Below, piece after piece: positions 41,089 to 53,157 of a DNA stretch of 64,000 nucleotides (position 1 is the first letter of the stretch; each line of letters opens with the position of its first letter). The position numbers were made by a program, and so were the translations under genes. Under the pieces are notes generated by a model. The model saw only the letters and a program-made list of their open reading frames with translations. It searched no databases and had not been told where the DNA came from. The DNA is taken from NCBI GenBank assembly GCA_020465985.1, contig JAANYP010002831.1:1-64000 (forward strand), in the 5' to 3' direction. The DNA is from Centrapalus pauciflorus (lineage: Eukaryota; Streptophyta; Magnoliopsida; Asterales; Asteraceae).

Positions 41089-43868
41089 ACCTCAAGTAAC
41101 ATAATGATAGTATTATTTGTGTATTTATGTTTAACGTTCTTAAAGTTTCGATTTTTAATAATTAAAAGTGTTTAAACGATCGAAATCGATACTTAAAACG
41201 TTTAAGGTTTTGATTCGGCTTGGAGAAAATCGACCAAAGGTTTTGGAAACCCCATGGTGATTCTCGGCCAACCTTGGAGTTTTTCGGAACTCGGAATTTT
41301 GAAAACTTAGTTCGTTTTATTTCGTTGATGTTTGATTGTTTATAAGTGTTTAATTGATTAAAGTCGAAAATTAAACTTTTCGGTTCGCGAAATCAGACCT
41401 AGAGATTTCGGCCATGGGTTGAGACCCATGACCTCTCGGTTGTGATGTGGTAACCGAGGTGATGGATTATTTGTTTCCGTCATGTCTTTTAATTCACGGT
41501 TAAACTCGAACGATTAAATTAAATTTGTTAACATCGAATTAATAAATCAAAAGTGTTTGGTTATTAATATTTAAACATTTGTAACTAAATGTGTTTTCGG
41601 TTTTACAAAATTAAAGTGGGAGACTTTATGAGTTTTATAAAATTCACAAATCGGTTTAAATATTATTCGATTCGATAATTAAACGATTAATTGGAATATG
41701 GAAATCAAAATAATCAAAGTGAGTTGATTAAAAGTTTCGATTAATTTCAGCCGTCAAAGGGTTTAATACCCTACTTGTTTTCGGTTCATATGGGTTATCG
41801 AACCCGAGTATGAGTCGGTTAACTAAGTTGGTTCGTTTCCATTTTCCGGTAATTCGTCGTTTAAATTAAATCGGTTTTAATTAAAAGTTAAGTTTTAATG
41901 TTGAAATTAAAATTAATGGTAATTTTAATTTATAAACTAGATTTAATTTATGCATTTAATATTTAGTTCCATAAAATGCATTATTAAATTAAAGAGAGTT
42001 TAATTTAAGGATTCTATTTTCAAATTAATGAAATCGTGACTTTGAGTTTCATGTTCGGTCATGGTTTAATGTTTTGAGATTTGATCTCGACATTAACGTT
42101 TTTGGTAGAAATCGTTTAAAACCATAAAGAAAAGTTTTTGGTGTTATTTAAAGATGGTCAATTTTCTTTAAATATTTTAAAAGACATATTTTATTGTTAA
42201 AATTGTTTATTTAGAAAATTGACCTTTTAAATAAAGTTTATTTATTTATGGAAAGGTGTTTCTATAGAATAATAGTTAATTGATAATTATTTAAAGGTAG
42301 TTTAAATTATTTATCAATATTATTTGAAAATAATAACTATTTTATTAAAGGTTGTTTAATAAAAAGTTTCTTAAAATAGTAAGTTTAAGTTTCAAAGGTG
42401 TTTGAATTGTTAATTGAATATTTTAAGAAAAGTGTAGTTTTGAATCCAAAGATAATGCAAAGATGGAATTGAATTTGAATTTTTCGGGAAAAAAGTTTCT
42501 AATTTTGGAAAGTGTTTCAGAATTTCGAGTTTACGAACCGTATTTAATTTAAGAACGATATTGGACATGATTACTTCAATTAGTGGTAGATTAATTGGTC
42601 TTGGAATTGTTTTCATGGCAAGATGAAAATGAATTATGGATTATTAATATGCTTTACTGCTTTATTTATTTTTGTGACATAGCCAAGCCTTGAGACCCGT
42701 TGTTTGTGATGGTTGTTTGTTTAATCTTAATGTTTGCTATATTTTTGTTACTGGTTATTTTTGGGAAGGCCTGCGTGCCATTGTCCTGGGTTTTATGATG
42801 TAATCTGTAATAGGTTAGAAAATAGGCAAATGCATTTAGATTAAAATTATGTAAAAAATCTTGGCGAAGATGTCCATCAAGAAGAAGGTCACCCATCAAG
42901 GACACTCGGAGACATCATCGGATGCTGAGGCTAGTGGGAGCTGAAAGAGTTCATCCTTCTTGCCTTGTGTGTTGATTTTGTCCCTTAGGTTTTGACCTAA
43001 TTGGTTTGTCCGTATGGCTCTCAGAAACCAATTTAGTGTCGGCAAGGCTATGTCACCATGTGATTGTATGTTTTATTTCTTTATGCTTTATTTATATCTG
43101 TGTGGTTGTGGTGACAAAGTAGATAAATAAAAGAAATCAAAACTACAATCATTTTTGATGAAAAATTAAAGTATATAAAAGGAAGTTTAAACCGGAAACT
43201 TTAATTATTTTGTCAGGTGTTAGATATGACATTTTTATGAAATTAGTTTTTCAAATAAAAGGAGATTTATTTTTAAAATGTCATATGATCAAAGAGTTGA
43301 AATTCTTAAACTGGTACATTAAGTGGATTGTTTACCAGAATTGGTGGTGTCTAGGACAGTCTTGCTCGGGCTGTGGAATTTCCGAAAGGTTTAGAACCGA
43401 AAGGATCCTGGCTGCAGACTAACCTGACTGGCCACTAGTTCTTGGTAAGAGCTGGCTATAAACCCAAATTAAAAATCTGACACAGCACACCGTCCATATA
43501 GTGGCACTCACGGTGACCGGTCGTCATACGTAGGTTCAGCCTTCGTTGGGTGCTTACGCCGCAAACTTGGAGAGTTGTGAGGTGAGCATTGCGGATCCTA
43601 AGTGAGACTTGGGCCAGTGACTTGCAGTTGTTATATGGTGTGTGTCAGTGGTGGTTCCTCAGTAAGACTGTTGCCCAAGGTGTTACAAGGGGTTGTAATT
43701 TGTAATAAGTTGTCTGCCTGAGTAGCTTATTCATGTAGGTTAAGCCTCCGTTAGGTGCAAGAATAAGTAAAATGGTTCTTAGGATTAATAAATCATATTC
43801 TAAATATTGGGTTATTGATTTATCAATGGTTAATCAAATACTAATTTTTGAAAAATTGTTTAAGATGG
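41089..43868 (+). other. Long untranslated leader of element H
   Basis: About 2.8 kb without any convincing coding region. The first 1.5 kb is AT-rich, with many GTTTAA/TTTAAAT words. The last 500 bp (about 43370-43770) is more GC-rich and contains repeated phrases (TAGGTTCAGCCTTCGTTGGGTGC near 43530, TAGGTTAAGCCTCCGTTAGGTGC near 43737), that is, an imperfect direct repeat. I see no tRNA or structured-RNA gene that I can name. Confidence 0.5.
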
Positions 43869-44800
43869 TTGAAAAAGACAGAGGTAGAAGCGGTTTAATA
43901 ATAACAATGGCAATAACAGTAACAACAACAATGATAACGTCAATATCCTTTCCCTACTTGAAAATCCTCCCCAAAAGCACATGTTTAGTCCATTCGGGAT
44001 ATGGAGAACTCAAAAGAGGCAACTTCCTGAACTGGAAATAAGATCCGACAAATGTTCTGAGTACAGAGTGAAAGTCGTATATTCTTGAAAGGGCACTAGA
44101 ACCTGCTCCTGCAGAGACTGCTACAGTTGAGGAGAGGAATCTCAACAAGAAGAACTCTGAGGATTCGGTCAATGTTGCCTGTCTAATGCTAGCGACCATG
44201 ACATCTGAGCTGCGTACTAGCCTTATGGACGTCTCAGCTTGCCAGATGTATCGCCAGCTAAAGGATATGTTCCAGACTCATGCTCGTACTGAGAAACATA
44301 TACGACTAAGGCTCTGAGCTCCCGCAGAATGGCAGAAGGAACAACTGTTAGACCCCATGTACTTAAGATGAAAGGTTATCTGGATCATCTTAGCAGACTT
44401 GGGTATCCCATGACACAGGACATGACCACGAATCTAATTCTCAATTCCTTATTGAAGGAATTTAGCAATTTGTAATTTGTTACAACATGCATGGAGAAGA
44501 TGATCAGTGGGCTGCATCAGATGCTATAGATTGCTGAGGGAATGATTAAGGAGAGTAGATAGGGAAAGAGACGAAAGGGAAAGTAAGTTTCCAAGCCGGA
44601 GGTTAAAGCTAACAAGTAGCTAAAACCTAGAACCAGAGAAGTCAATTCCAAGGATGACAAATTCTTTGAGTTCTAGGAAACTCGGCACTGGGAAAGGAAT
44701 TGTCCGAAGTACTTGGAAACGGTCAAGGTTGACCGCATTGAGACTTCGTGTATCTGATTCAGTCACTTCTATTGTTCTTGGATATGTGATACCCAATTGA
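43869..44800 (+). pseudogene. Decayed Copia gag of element H
   Basis: Rightward translation shows, with stops and shifts, an Asn-rich start; VNVACLMLATMTSEL; YRQLKDMFQTHARTEKH; HVLKMKGYLDHLSRLG; LILNSLLKEF; and an eroded CCHC knuckle near 44660-44710 (RHWERNCPKYLE). This order is that of a common plant Copia gag (LATM..EL / LK.MF..QARTER / H.LKMKGYI..L..LG / LILNSLP). The protein would be the particle protein. It is inactive because of many stops. Confidence 0.7.
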
Positions 44801-46124
44801 ACAAAGTTTTATGCATAATGTCTGCAATGACTAAAATGAAGTGAAAAGAGATGACAGATTCAGTGGGAGCATAGAGACATCATAGAGCATACTCTGTTGG
44901 ACACTATTTTTCATGTCATCAATAGTTTATCTTGGTGTAGTAAACAACTTTGTGAATTTCTTGCAAATATTTTTTGGGATAAATAAAGAAATATTTGGAG
45001 TTGAAAATTTATTGCTTGAAATTCCTATTGTTTAAGATTACTAAACCATGATTATAGACTATTGATTCAAGTGGAGCTTGAATAGTAACTTGTCAATGGA
45101 GATTAGACAAGCTAGTAGTCATATTCAGATAAAAAGGGTTACCATGTTGTTGTGTAAATTGTTCAAGTGTTCAAATGCAGTTTCATTGAACTTGTTAATT
45201 CTTGAAAGTTAGTTCAAGAGATTATATGAGTTAGATAGTCATCCGTGATTATATAGAAACTAATAAAATGCAGAATTAAATGTAAAGGAGTTACATGGAG
45301 GTTAATTCATTTCACTTGTCAGAAATAATTAGACTTGAGAAGTCAGGATTGTTTAGACAAGAAGTAATCGCATTTTATAAAGTTACATGTGAAATGTATA
45401 CAACTTGTGTGATGGTTATCAAGTAATTGCCTTTGACTTGTTTAAACACTCGTCGGCAAACTTGACGGAACACTTGTCGATAACCAGGTTCTGGTGGTTA
45501 TGGATACATATCTCAAATGTTGAACACAATGTTATTAAAGATATCTTGTTAAGATATAGATAAACCGCATACTGTCAGATTCAAGACTAAACATCTAAAC
45601 GTACCACTAGTAGCAATTAATCTGAATTGCTAGAGCTCCTAGATTTTAATCCTGGTGTCTTTATGAGTGATCGATTTACCAGTTCCTCTAAAGAAAATGG
45701 ATATACATTTGTAAGGAGATTCAAAATGGGTCTGAATAATATTACAAGAAGTTGTAATAAAGAACTAGTGTAATTTTTCAAAGATAAACGGTAATGGAAG
45801 TTAAGTCAGTTAACTAGAGAACACTCCCACTAAGATCATGTCTGAAATTAATTTTTCGATAGATCGTGTTACCGTTACATTTGATAAAGGAAGAGTACCA
45901 TTAAATTGATGGAAGTCATGTTGTGTTTATTGAGATAAAGGAGATCAACATGATATCTTTAATGTCGTTCTATTTTGCATGTTTTAGAAATCCAAGAATA
46001 AAATTAAAGTTATTCTAAAACTATTCCATAGCTGCTTGTTGTCGTGGGAACCACAACGAGAATTAAAAGGCTACTGTGATTTTTGGTTGATATTCATGGG
46101 TGATGAATATAGCAAAGGTTGGAG
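44801..46124 (+). other. Decayed sequence between H gag and C3
   Basis: AT-rich sequence without recognisable protein motifs. It probably derives from the pol region of H. A PPT-like CAGTGGGAGCA occurs near 44860, but no LTR follows. Confidence 0.4.
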
Positions 46125-48530
46125 GTTAATACAGCCTGTTATGTTCTAAATAGGGTTCAGGTTGTGCAATCACAAGGAAAAACTCCTTATGAGTTATTCC
46201 ATAATAGACTACCCTTAATTGCCTTTTTCAATCCTTTTGGCTGTCCATGCACCATTCTTCACACTAAGACTCACTTAGGTAAATTTGAAAGTAAGGCTGA
46301 AGAAGGTTTCTTTGTAGGATACTCAAATCAAAGCAAAGCCTATAGAGTATATAACAGTGTGTCTAAAACCATTGAAAAAAGTGCCAATGTTGAATTTAAT
46401 GAAAATACTGCAAATGTCAAAGGTACTGGTCCTGATTGGTTGTTTGATTTAGATTCACTAACAAATTCTCTGAGCTTTGTTGAGTATACTGCAGAATCTG
46501 ATGAAAACAGGATTGAAGCTGTCAACACAAATTCTCATGCTGGTAGCACAAATGATCAAGCTGTTGGCCCAAAGTTTCAAACTGCTGCAGATTCAAATAA
46601 TTGGGATGAGTATACAATTATACCACTTCTGTCTTGTGACCCTCCAGGGGTTCTGAATGCTCAACATGATTCAAATCCAGACAATGAAGTGCAGCTCCCA
46701 AGTCCTGAGAGAACAGCTCCAACACAAAGGGAAACAGTCCCAGATTCAAGTCAAGCTGTTCCAGAATCTGAACCATCAACTGGTCCTGATGGAGATGATA
46801 CAAATCTTGAATCCTCTTTCCAGACAAATAGAGAGCCAACACTCAGGGTTCACAAGTATCATCCTCTCAATCAAATAATGGGTGATCCACGCACTCCTGT
46901 GCAAACAAGGACAATGGTTCACAATGAGACTGCTGCTGCTGAACCAACAGTTTCTGAATTTAGTCTAGCTGCATTTGAACTTGCCTGTTTCATGTCTCAG
47001 CTAGAACCTAAAAAGGCTTCAGAAGCTTTGAAAGATTCATCCTGGATTGAGGCAATGCAGGAAGAGCTACTACAATTCAAGATTCAGAATGTATGGACAC
47101 TTGTTGATCTTCCTAAAGGAAAGAGAGCCATTGGTACAAGATGGGTGTTCAGAAACGAGAAGGATGAGAGAGGGATAGTCATCAAGAACAAAGCAAGACT
47201 AGTAGCACAAGGGTACACTCAAGAGGAAGGAATAGATTATGATGATGTCTTTGCTCCAGTGGCAAGAATCGAAGCCATCAGACTGTTTTTAGTTTATGCA
47301 AGCTTCAAAGGGTTTAAAGTGTATCAAATGGATGTGAAGTCTGCTTTTCTGTATGGCACAATTGAAGAAGAGGTCTATGTATGTCAACCTCCTGGATTTG
47401 AGGACTACAAGTATCCAGACAGAGTCTACAAACTAGACAAGGCCCTCTATGGACTCCACCAAGCCCTTAGAGCATGGTATGACACTTTGTCATCATCCCT
47501 TCTACAGAATGGGTTCAAGAGAGGTACTCTGGACAAAACACTATTCAGAAAGTGCATCAAATCTGCGATTCTGCTTGTACAGATATATGTTGATAATATC
47601 ATCTTTGGGTCAACCAATGATAGTCTATGCAAAGAATTTGAAGCCTTTATGCACAAAAAGTTTCAAATGAGTTCAATGGGAGAACTCACCTTCTTTCTAG
47701 GATTGCAAGTCAAGCAGAAGCCCTCAGGTCTCTTCATAAGTCAATCAAAGTATGTTAAAGACATACTGGAAAAGTTTGGGTACAAAGATACCAAAGTTGC
47801 AAGTACTCCTATGGATCCTCACAAGCAACTTCATACAGACAAAGATGGAATAAATGTGGACATTCATCTATACCGTTCCATTATAGGATCTCTTATGTAT
47901 CTAACATCTTCTAGACCTGATATTATGTTTGCTGTTTGTGTTTGTGCCAGGTTTCAATGCTCTCCAAAGGACTCCCATCTGGTTGCTGTTAAGAGAATCT
48001 TTAGATATCTCAAAGGCCAACCACATTTAGGCCTCTGGTATCCTAAAGACTCTCCTCTTGAATTAACAGCCTATTCTGACAGTGACTATGGAGGATGCAA
48101 CATTGACAGAAAATCCACAACTGGTGGATGTCATTATTTGGGAACAAGATTAGTCTCTTGGCAGTGCAAAAAGCAAACAACTGTCTCCACTTCATCTACT
48201 GAAGCAGAATATGTAGCAGTTGCAAGTTGTTGCTCCCAAGTGATGTGGATTCAGAATCAACTGAGAGACTATGGTATGAATTTCTTATCCACTCCCATTT
48301 ATATTGACAACTCAAGTGCAATTAGCATTGTACAAAATCCAGTGAAGTTTCCCAAAACCAAGCATATAGACATTAGATTTCACTTTATAAGGGACTGTAA
48401 TGAGAAGAAATTAATCCAAGTTACCAAAATTCATACTGATGATCAGTTAGCTGATCTATTTACAAAACCATTTGAAGTAGGAAGATTCACCTTCCTAGTA
48501 TCAAATATTGGCATGGTTAATACGGATTAA
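46125..48530 (+). pseudogene. pol: pol 3' part of C3 (integrase end, RT, RNaseH)
   Basis: Open without interruption to the stop at 48530 (about 802 codons). It has the integrase C-terminal region (FGCPCTILHTKTHLGKFESK), a Ser/Pro-rich linker, RT and a complete RNaseH (STSSTEAEYVA, YIDNSSAISI). The RT catalytic box reads YVDN (codons 47586-47597) where C1 and C2 have YVDD: the second catalytic aspartate is Asn. With the 5' truncation this makes it inactive. The linker lacks the foldback insert seen in C1 pol. The ATG at 46119 lies in flanking sequence and is accidental. Confidence 0.9.
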
Positions 48531-48874
48531 TTTGTTTTTCTTTATTCTCTCTTATTTCATGAAAATGCTTGATTAAGGAGGAGCCACTGTTTCATTAGTA
48601 GTTACTTAATTTTCAACTAACAGCTTGAGTCTTTTCTCAAGCTGCTAGTTCATTTTCTCGGACTGTTAGTTGTTTCACTTGATCTGTCAAAGTGTGCAGG
48701 GTAATCTGGTAATTTCCATAAGTGTGTGCGCGGGTTTAGATATTTTCAAAACCTTTAAAGGTTCCAGTTTCGTTCAATTGTAACTACCAGTTGCAAAATA
48801 TCTTCCACAACCCTTCTTCGATTCTCTGAGTAATTCCCACGCACATCTCTGCAACCCTACTTCATCGATCATCA
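48531..48874 (+). promoter_or_regulatory. pol-ORF3 spacer of C3
   Basis: Related to the C1 spacer. It has a reduced PPT-like AAGGAGGAG (48575-48583), the hairpin CAGCTTGAG-TCTTTT-CTCAAGCTG (48621-48644), the longer palindrome AACCTTTAAAGGTT (48750-48763) and a CT-rich leader with only a partial telo-box before ATG 48875. Confidence 0.5.
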
Positions 48875-51667
48875 ATGGAGTTTGTAAAAGAACACAACTG
48901 TCTTCCCTACTCTCTCAAACACGCTGATCTTGAACCATTCCACGACATGATGGACTTCCTTCGAAGTTCCCATATCCATCATGCCCTAACCATTAATCCC
49001 ACTATCTACATCTCTCATATAGAACAGTTCTGGAAACATGCCTCCCTCAAAATCGTTAATGGAGTCACATCTTTGACATCCAAAATTGATGGCAACACTG
49101 TTTCTATCAATGAGGAGATCATACGCCAACACTTGCATCTTCAAGATGCCTTAGGTATAACAGACTTATCCCTTACTGCTTTACATAACAGTCTTCGTAA
49201 TATTGGGTATAGGGGACCTGCTGAATCTTTTACTTTCTTTAAAACAAATTTTGCCCCTAAGTGGAAGTATCTTGTACATATTATTTTAGCAATGTATAAG
49301 CCCAAAAAGAACTGGTTGGTCAGAATTTTCATCAAATATAGCCACTGCCTTAGTGTGTCTATCAACGGGCCAACAGTTCAATTTTTCTACTATGATTTTT
49401 CAGGGTATGCTAAGGCATCATGCCCTAAAACATGGGAAATTTTTTATGTATCCTAGATTTTTGGCTGAAATTATTGCAAGAACTTGCAGTATTCTCAATA
49501 TACATAAAAGGATTCATGTTTCCCATAAGCACTCTTTACCATCAATAAAACGACTTCTAAAAACAAGTGCCAATGTTTTGACTGTTGATGTCCCATTTCC
49601 TTCTTCAATGTTGGACATCATTCCAAGAAACAGAGGAGAGGGTCCTGAGCAGGCTCAACCTAACATTACTGCTTCACCCCCAGGACCCCAACCCACTCCT
49701 CATTATACTCAAATGCCTTCTGTTCCTATTGTTAAACCCACATCCCCAATCATATTATACAAAAGGAAAAGAGGTCTAGGAGCGCCTTCCTCCTCAGCCC
49801 TCTTACAAGAGCCAAATAACCCTGTGCAGGAGGACACTTCTGCACAAAATATCCATAGGGCACCCATTGAGGACACTCCCAACCTCAATCTGGAGGTGGA
49901 CATCTCAACAGAGATTGTCCATATGGGTTCTGTGGCTGACACTACTGTTGCATCTGCACAAGAGGCACAGGACAGGGTCAACATCCATAAGACCACACTC
50001 ATGGCAACAGAAGGTGTGCAAGCACCATCTGGAAGTCCCCAGTACCAAGAACAGAGGGGCCCAGAGGTTTCTACTTCTGATATTCCTGCCAGTGATAGAT
50101 CACAAGCACCACATTCGTTTGCTGATCTTGAGGCTAGTCTGCAACTTATGCTATTGACGGATCCTAAGCTGCAACCTGTTGTAGCAATGTTGGAATACCA
50201 TCAGTCCATCATTGCTGCACAGGGGGCACAAATTATTGCACTAAGACAGACAGAAGCTGCTCAAAATCAAAGAAAGGATTATCTCCACAGAGGGTTCACC
50301 CTCTGTGGCAATAAGATCATTAAATTAGAGCAACTGATTCGAACCCAATTAGCAAAGGCTGTAGGTCCTCCTGACCAAACCAATGCTTCCAAAAAGGGGG
50401 AGAATCAGGAGATCCCCCAATCAGTCCAAGCAGCTCCAACAGTCTAAGAATCTAGGCTAGCAGTCCCAACAGCTGCTCAAGCTGTTAGCCTAGAAACTCA
50501 AGCTGCTTCTACAAGAGCAACTGGAGTTGTTATCAGAGAAGGAATTCTGGCTCCCATCAGTACAGTCCAAGCTACATTATCTGCAACCAAGGATAAAGGC
50601 AAGGGTATTCTCATTGATCTCCAAAGCACAAATTTCTTTCTAGAGAAGCCCAGGTTGCCTTTGATGCTGAAATTGCCAGAAAGATAGTAGAAGAACAAGA
50701 TCAGGCTTTAGACCAGCAAACCCATGCCCCAATGCAAGATGATAAAACCTTAGGTGATTACCTAAGAGGGTTTGTGGTCAAGCAGAATGAGAAAAAGAGG
50801 AAAATGCCAACAGGGCATTCAAAGGCCGAGCATAGAAGATTCTTAATCAATTTTGCCTTTTCAGATGGCATCCCAAAGAAGATGGCTCAGTCCATGAGCA
50901 CAGAGAGGCTGCAAGACATCTATGACAAAGAAATGGAAAAGCATAAGGTAGCCAAAGTCTCCCAAGAAGTTCAAAGATCACAAGATCCAGCTCAAGCTGG
51001 TATAAGTAATGTTCAGGCTGGTGTGAGTGATCCTGCTCCTTCTATTCAAGCTGCTGCTTCTATTCCTCAATCAGATACAATGTCACAAGCAAAGCTTGAT
51101 CAGGTTAAAAGGGTGCTGTTTGAGCATCAGCTGCAGAAAGTGATGGAAATAGAGAAAACCTTAGACCAGCAGGACTTCACAAAACCCCTTATTAATTACT
51201 GGTATGCTAAGCCAATGGACAACATTGACTTAAGATATCAGTTTGTAGTAAGAAGGGAATCTGGTCCCGAGGAAGAGTATAAGAGCCTAATGCATATAGT
51301 CCAAGGGATGAGCAGAGATGAGCTCACAAGAATGCATCATGTTTGGTCTGTAACACAAGTTAGATCCTCTCTTCCACAAGTAAAGCAAGCCATCAAAGAT
51401 CTGAAGAGTATTTTTGATCCTGAGTCAATAAGGAAAGATATAGAAGATGCCAAGGAGATGAAGATTGCACAAATTGATCTGTTTGTCAAATGAAAGACTT
51501 ACAGACTCAAATTTGCAAATGGATCTGGTATGTACTTCAATTTTGAATTTTATGATCTTCCAAAGGCTTTGTTACTTCAGATGAGATCAGTAAGAATATA
51601 TTGTGATAGAGAAGATATGAAGAAAGAATTTTTGAAGGCAGTCAATCAGAAACTTGCACAGTTGTAA
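48875..51667 (+). pseudogene. Broken ORF3 of C3
   Basis: It begins MEFVKEHNCLPYSLKHADLEPF and carries the family block IHHALTINPTIYISHIEQFW. A frameshift near 49360 moves it to a second frame (to a TAA at 50445-50447). There is a break around 50620 and another long open stretch 50732-51493 ending in a TGA, beyond which homology to the natural end (QKLAQL) continues. It aligns over its whole length with C1 ORF3. No function is known and no membrane segment is seen. Confidence 0.87.
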
Positions 51668-51758
51668 GTTTTTGAAAGCCTTGGTTTGTAAATAACAGTT
51701 TACTTGGTATTATTTCCTTATTTGTATAGAACTTAAAGTCTTATGTAAAGAATTTAAG

Positions 51759-51770
51759 TTAGGGGGAGAT
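51759..51770 (+). other. Polypurine tract of C3
   Basis: TTAGGGGGAGAT directly before the LTR start TGTTGGG, the same as in C1. Confidence 0.88.
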
Positions 51771-52432
51771 TGTTGGGAAATATTCTAAGTAGTTCAAACT
51801 GTTAGTTAGATTTCTCAGACTGTTAGTAGATTTTCTGTGTAAGTACAAAGTTCATGCTGTTAGTTGAAGAAGTTCGAGCTGCTAGTATAAAAGTTCAAGC
51901 TGCCAGAGTAAATTCACTCAAGCTGCTCTGTTCAAGCTGCTAAGTGATTCAAGCTGCTCAACAGTTTCATAAACAGAAAGCGCTGATATTCAGGAAAAGA
52001 TATTTACACGAAGATTCCAGCATATCTACTATTAGAGAAGTCAGAGTCCTTCAAGGAAACAAATCAGAAAGCATTATAACTACATAGAATAGGTTTTTCT
52101 ATTGTAATCAAGTTACTGCACGTTCAAGTTTGTAATTGCTTTTTGTTTAAGTTTTCATAAGCCTCTAAGGTTGTAAAACCCTAAGAACAATTTGTGTTCT
52201 TCGTCTAATCAAACAGATTAGAGGTGATTGTAATCATTGAGTTTAGCAATACAAGCAATTTTGTTTATTCATTTATATTTATCTGTTATGGATTCTGAAA
52301 GCTTCTATTAAAATAATTAAGTGTTATTCCGCAAACTTCTTAATTAGACTTTGATTCAGTACAAGGTTATTGGTTTATACTCTGATCAATTCAAATCAGT
52401 TAATCTTAGGTAGTTACATTCAGATCCTAACA
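51771..52432 (+). repeat. 3' LTR of C3
   Basis: Begins TGTTGGGAAATATTC, ends GATCCTAACA, 662 bp. It is more like the C2 LTRs than the C1 LTR in its start and end text. The TATA region of C1 is altered here (ATAACTACATAG). Confidence 0.9.
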
Positions 52433-52437
52433 CACTT
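52433..52437. repeat. CACTT repeat at the right edge of the C/H cluster
   Basis: Directly outside the C3 3' LTR and repeated at 28147-28151. It falls inside the B coding frame (codon AAG plus two bases of the next codon, on the minus strand). Confidence 0.65.
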
Positions 52438-52989
52438 GTCTTCAAATTGAAAACTCTTCATTGGAACACCTTGCACCAGTCCATTCTTAGTGATGTAGTT
52501 AATTTTTCTTAGGTGCAAGTGTGCCATGCGTCTGTGCCATAAAACGGATTCGGTCTCTGAAGCTTTTGATAGAAGACATATTGGTCCCATCGAAAATTCT
52601 GGTTTATTCATGTCTAGCATGTACAAGTCATTCTTCCCTGGGGCCCTCATCAATATCCACTCTTCAGGTACTTTAAATCCCGGTTTCAGCACTAACGCCT
52701 TAGTGTCGGTGAAAACCACTGAGTTTTTTTTATCACAGATTTGAGATACACTAATGAGATTGTGAACAAGTTTATCAACATGGTAAACTTGATCAAGTTT
52801 GATAGTCCTATTAGTGACTACTCCAGTACCAGTGATATTTCCTCCTTTATTACCAGCGAATGATACAAATCCCTTGTTCCCTCCCTTGAAGTCTGTGAGC
52901 AGACTTCTTTCCCTAGTCATGTGCCTAGAGCAACCACTGTCGACAAACCACTTGTTGTTTGGACCTGTAGTTATCTCCTGCACATGCAA
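52438..52989 (-). pseudogene. Protease and pre-integrase part of element B
   Basis: Leftward from about 52977: WFVDSGCSRHMTRE (Copia aspartic protease, catalytic Asp-Ser-Gly intact), FVSFAGNKGGNITGTG, HNLISVSQICD, then the pre-integrase finger start WHRRMAHLHLRKI and QFEDK at the C3 LTR. The expected CxxC half of the zinc finger and the whole integrase core are absent. The ATG at 52989 is probably not the true start: the frame continues upstream through a TAA (52999-53001) that ends gag in the same frame. Confidence 0.85.
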
Positions 52990-53002
52990 GAAAATAGGTT
53001 AG
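52978..53002 (-). promoter_or_regulatory. Branch-point-like and 3' splice-site-like motif of element B
   Basis: On the minus strand CTAAC (53002-52998) is followed by TATTTTCTTGCATGTGCAG ending at 52978, directly after the gag stop and before the protease. It has the same layout as 14621-14644 of C1, although the two families are well diverged. Confidence 0.35.
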
Positions 53003-53157
53003 TTATCAAGGGGAACCCAAGCCATGACTGACTTGGTAATACCATTCTCATCCACATACTTAAACTCTTTCAAAAACCCATTTCTCCTTTCAGGTGACTT
53101 GGGTGTTTGATTTAGAGCCTGTTATGGTGCAGAGTAATTTAAGTTCACTCTCGGACT

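Larger units (their letters stand above)
46125..52432 (+). mobile_element. Copia copy C3, rightward, 5'-truncated
   Basis: It starts abruptly inside integrase (homology to C1 from GTTAATACAGCCTG), then RT-RNaseH, spacer, broken ORF3, PPT and 3' LTR (51771-52432) followed by CACTT. Its 5' LTR, gag, protease and most of integrase are missing. C2 and C3 therefore face away from each other and share pol and ORF3 sequence as inverted arms. Confidence 0.88.

Noticed and set aside
44855..44870. GTGGGAGCA near 44860 as the PPT of H
   Set aside because: No LTR start or LTR homology follows it.
46119..46124. ATG at 46119 as a start for an 803-codon protein
   Set aside because: The first two codons belong to flanking sequence. 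Homology to C1 pol begins at about 46125, inside integrase.
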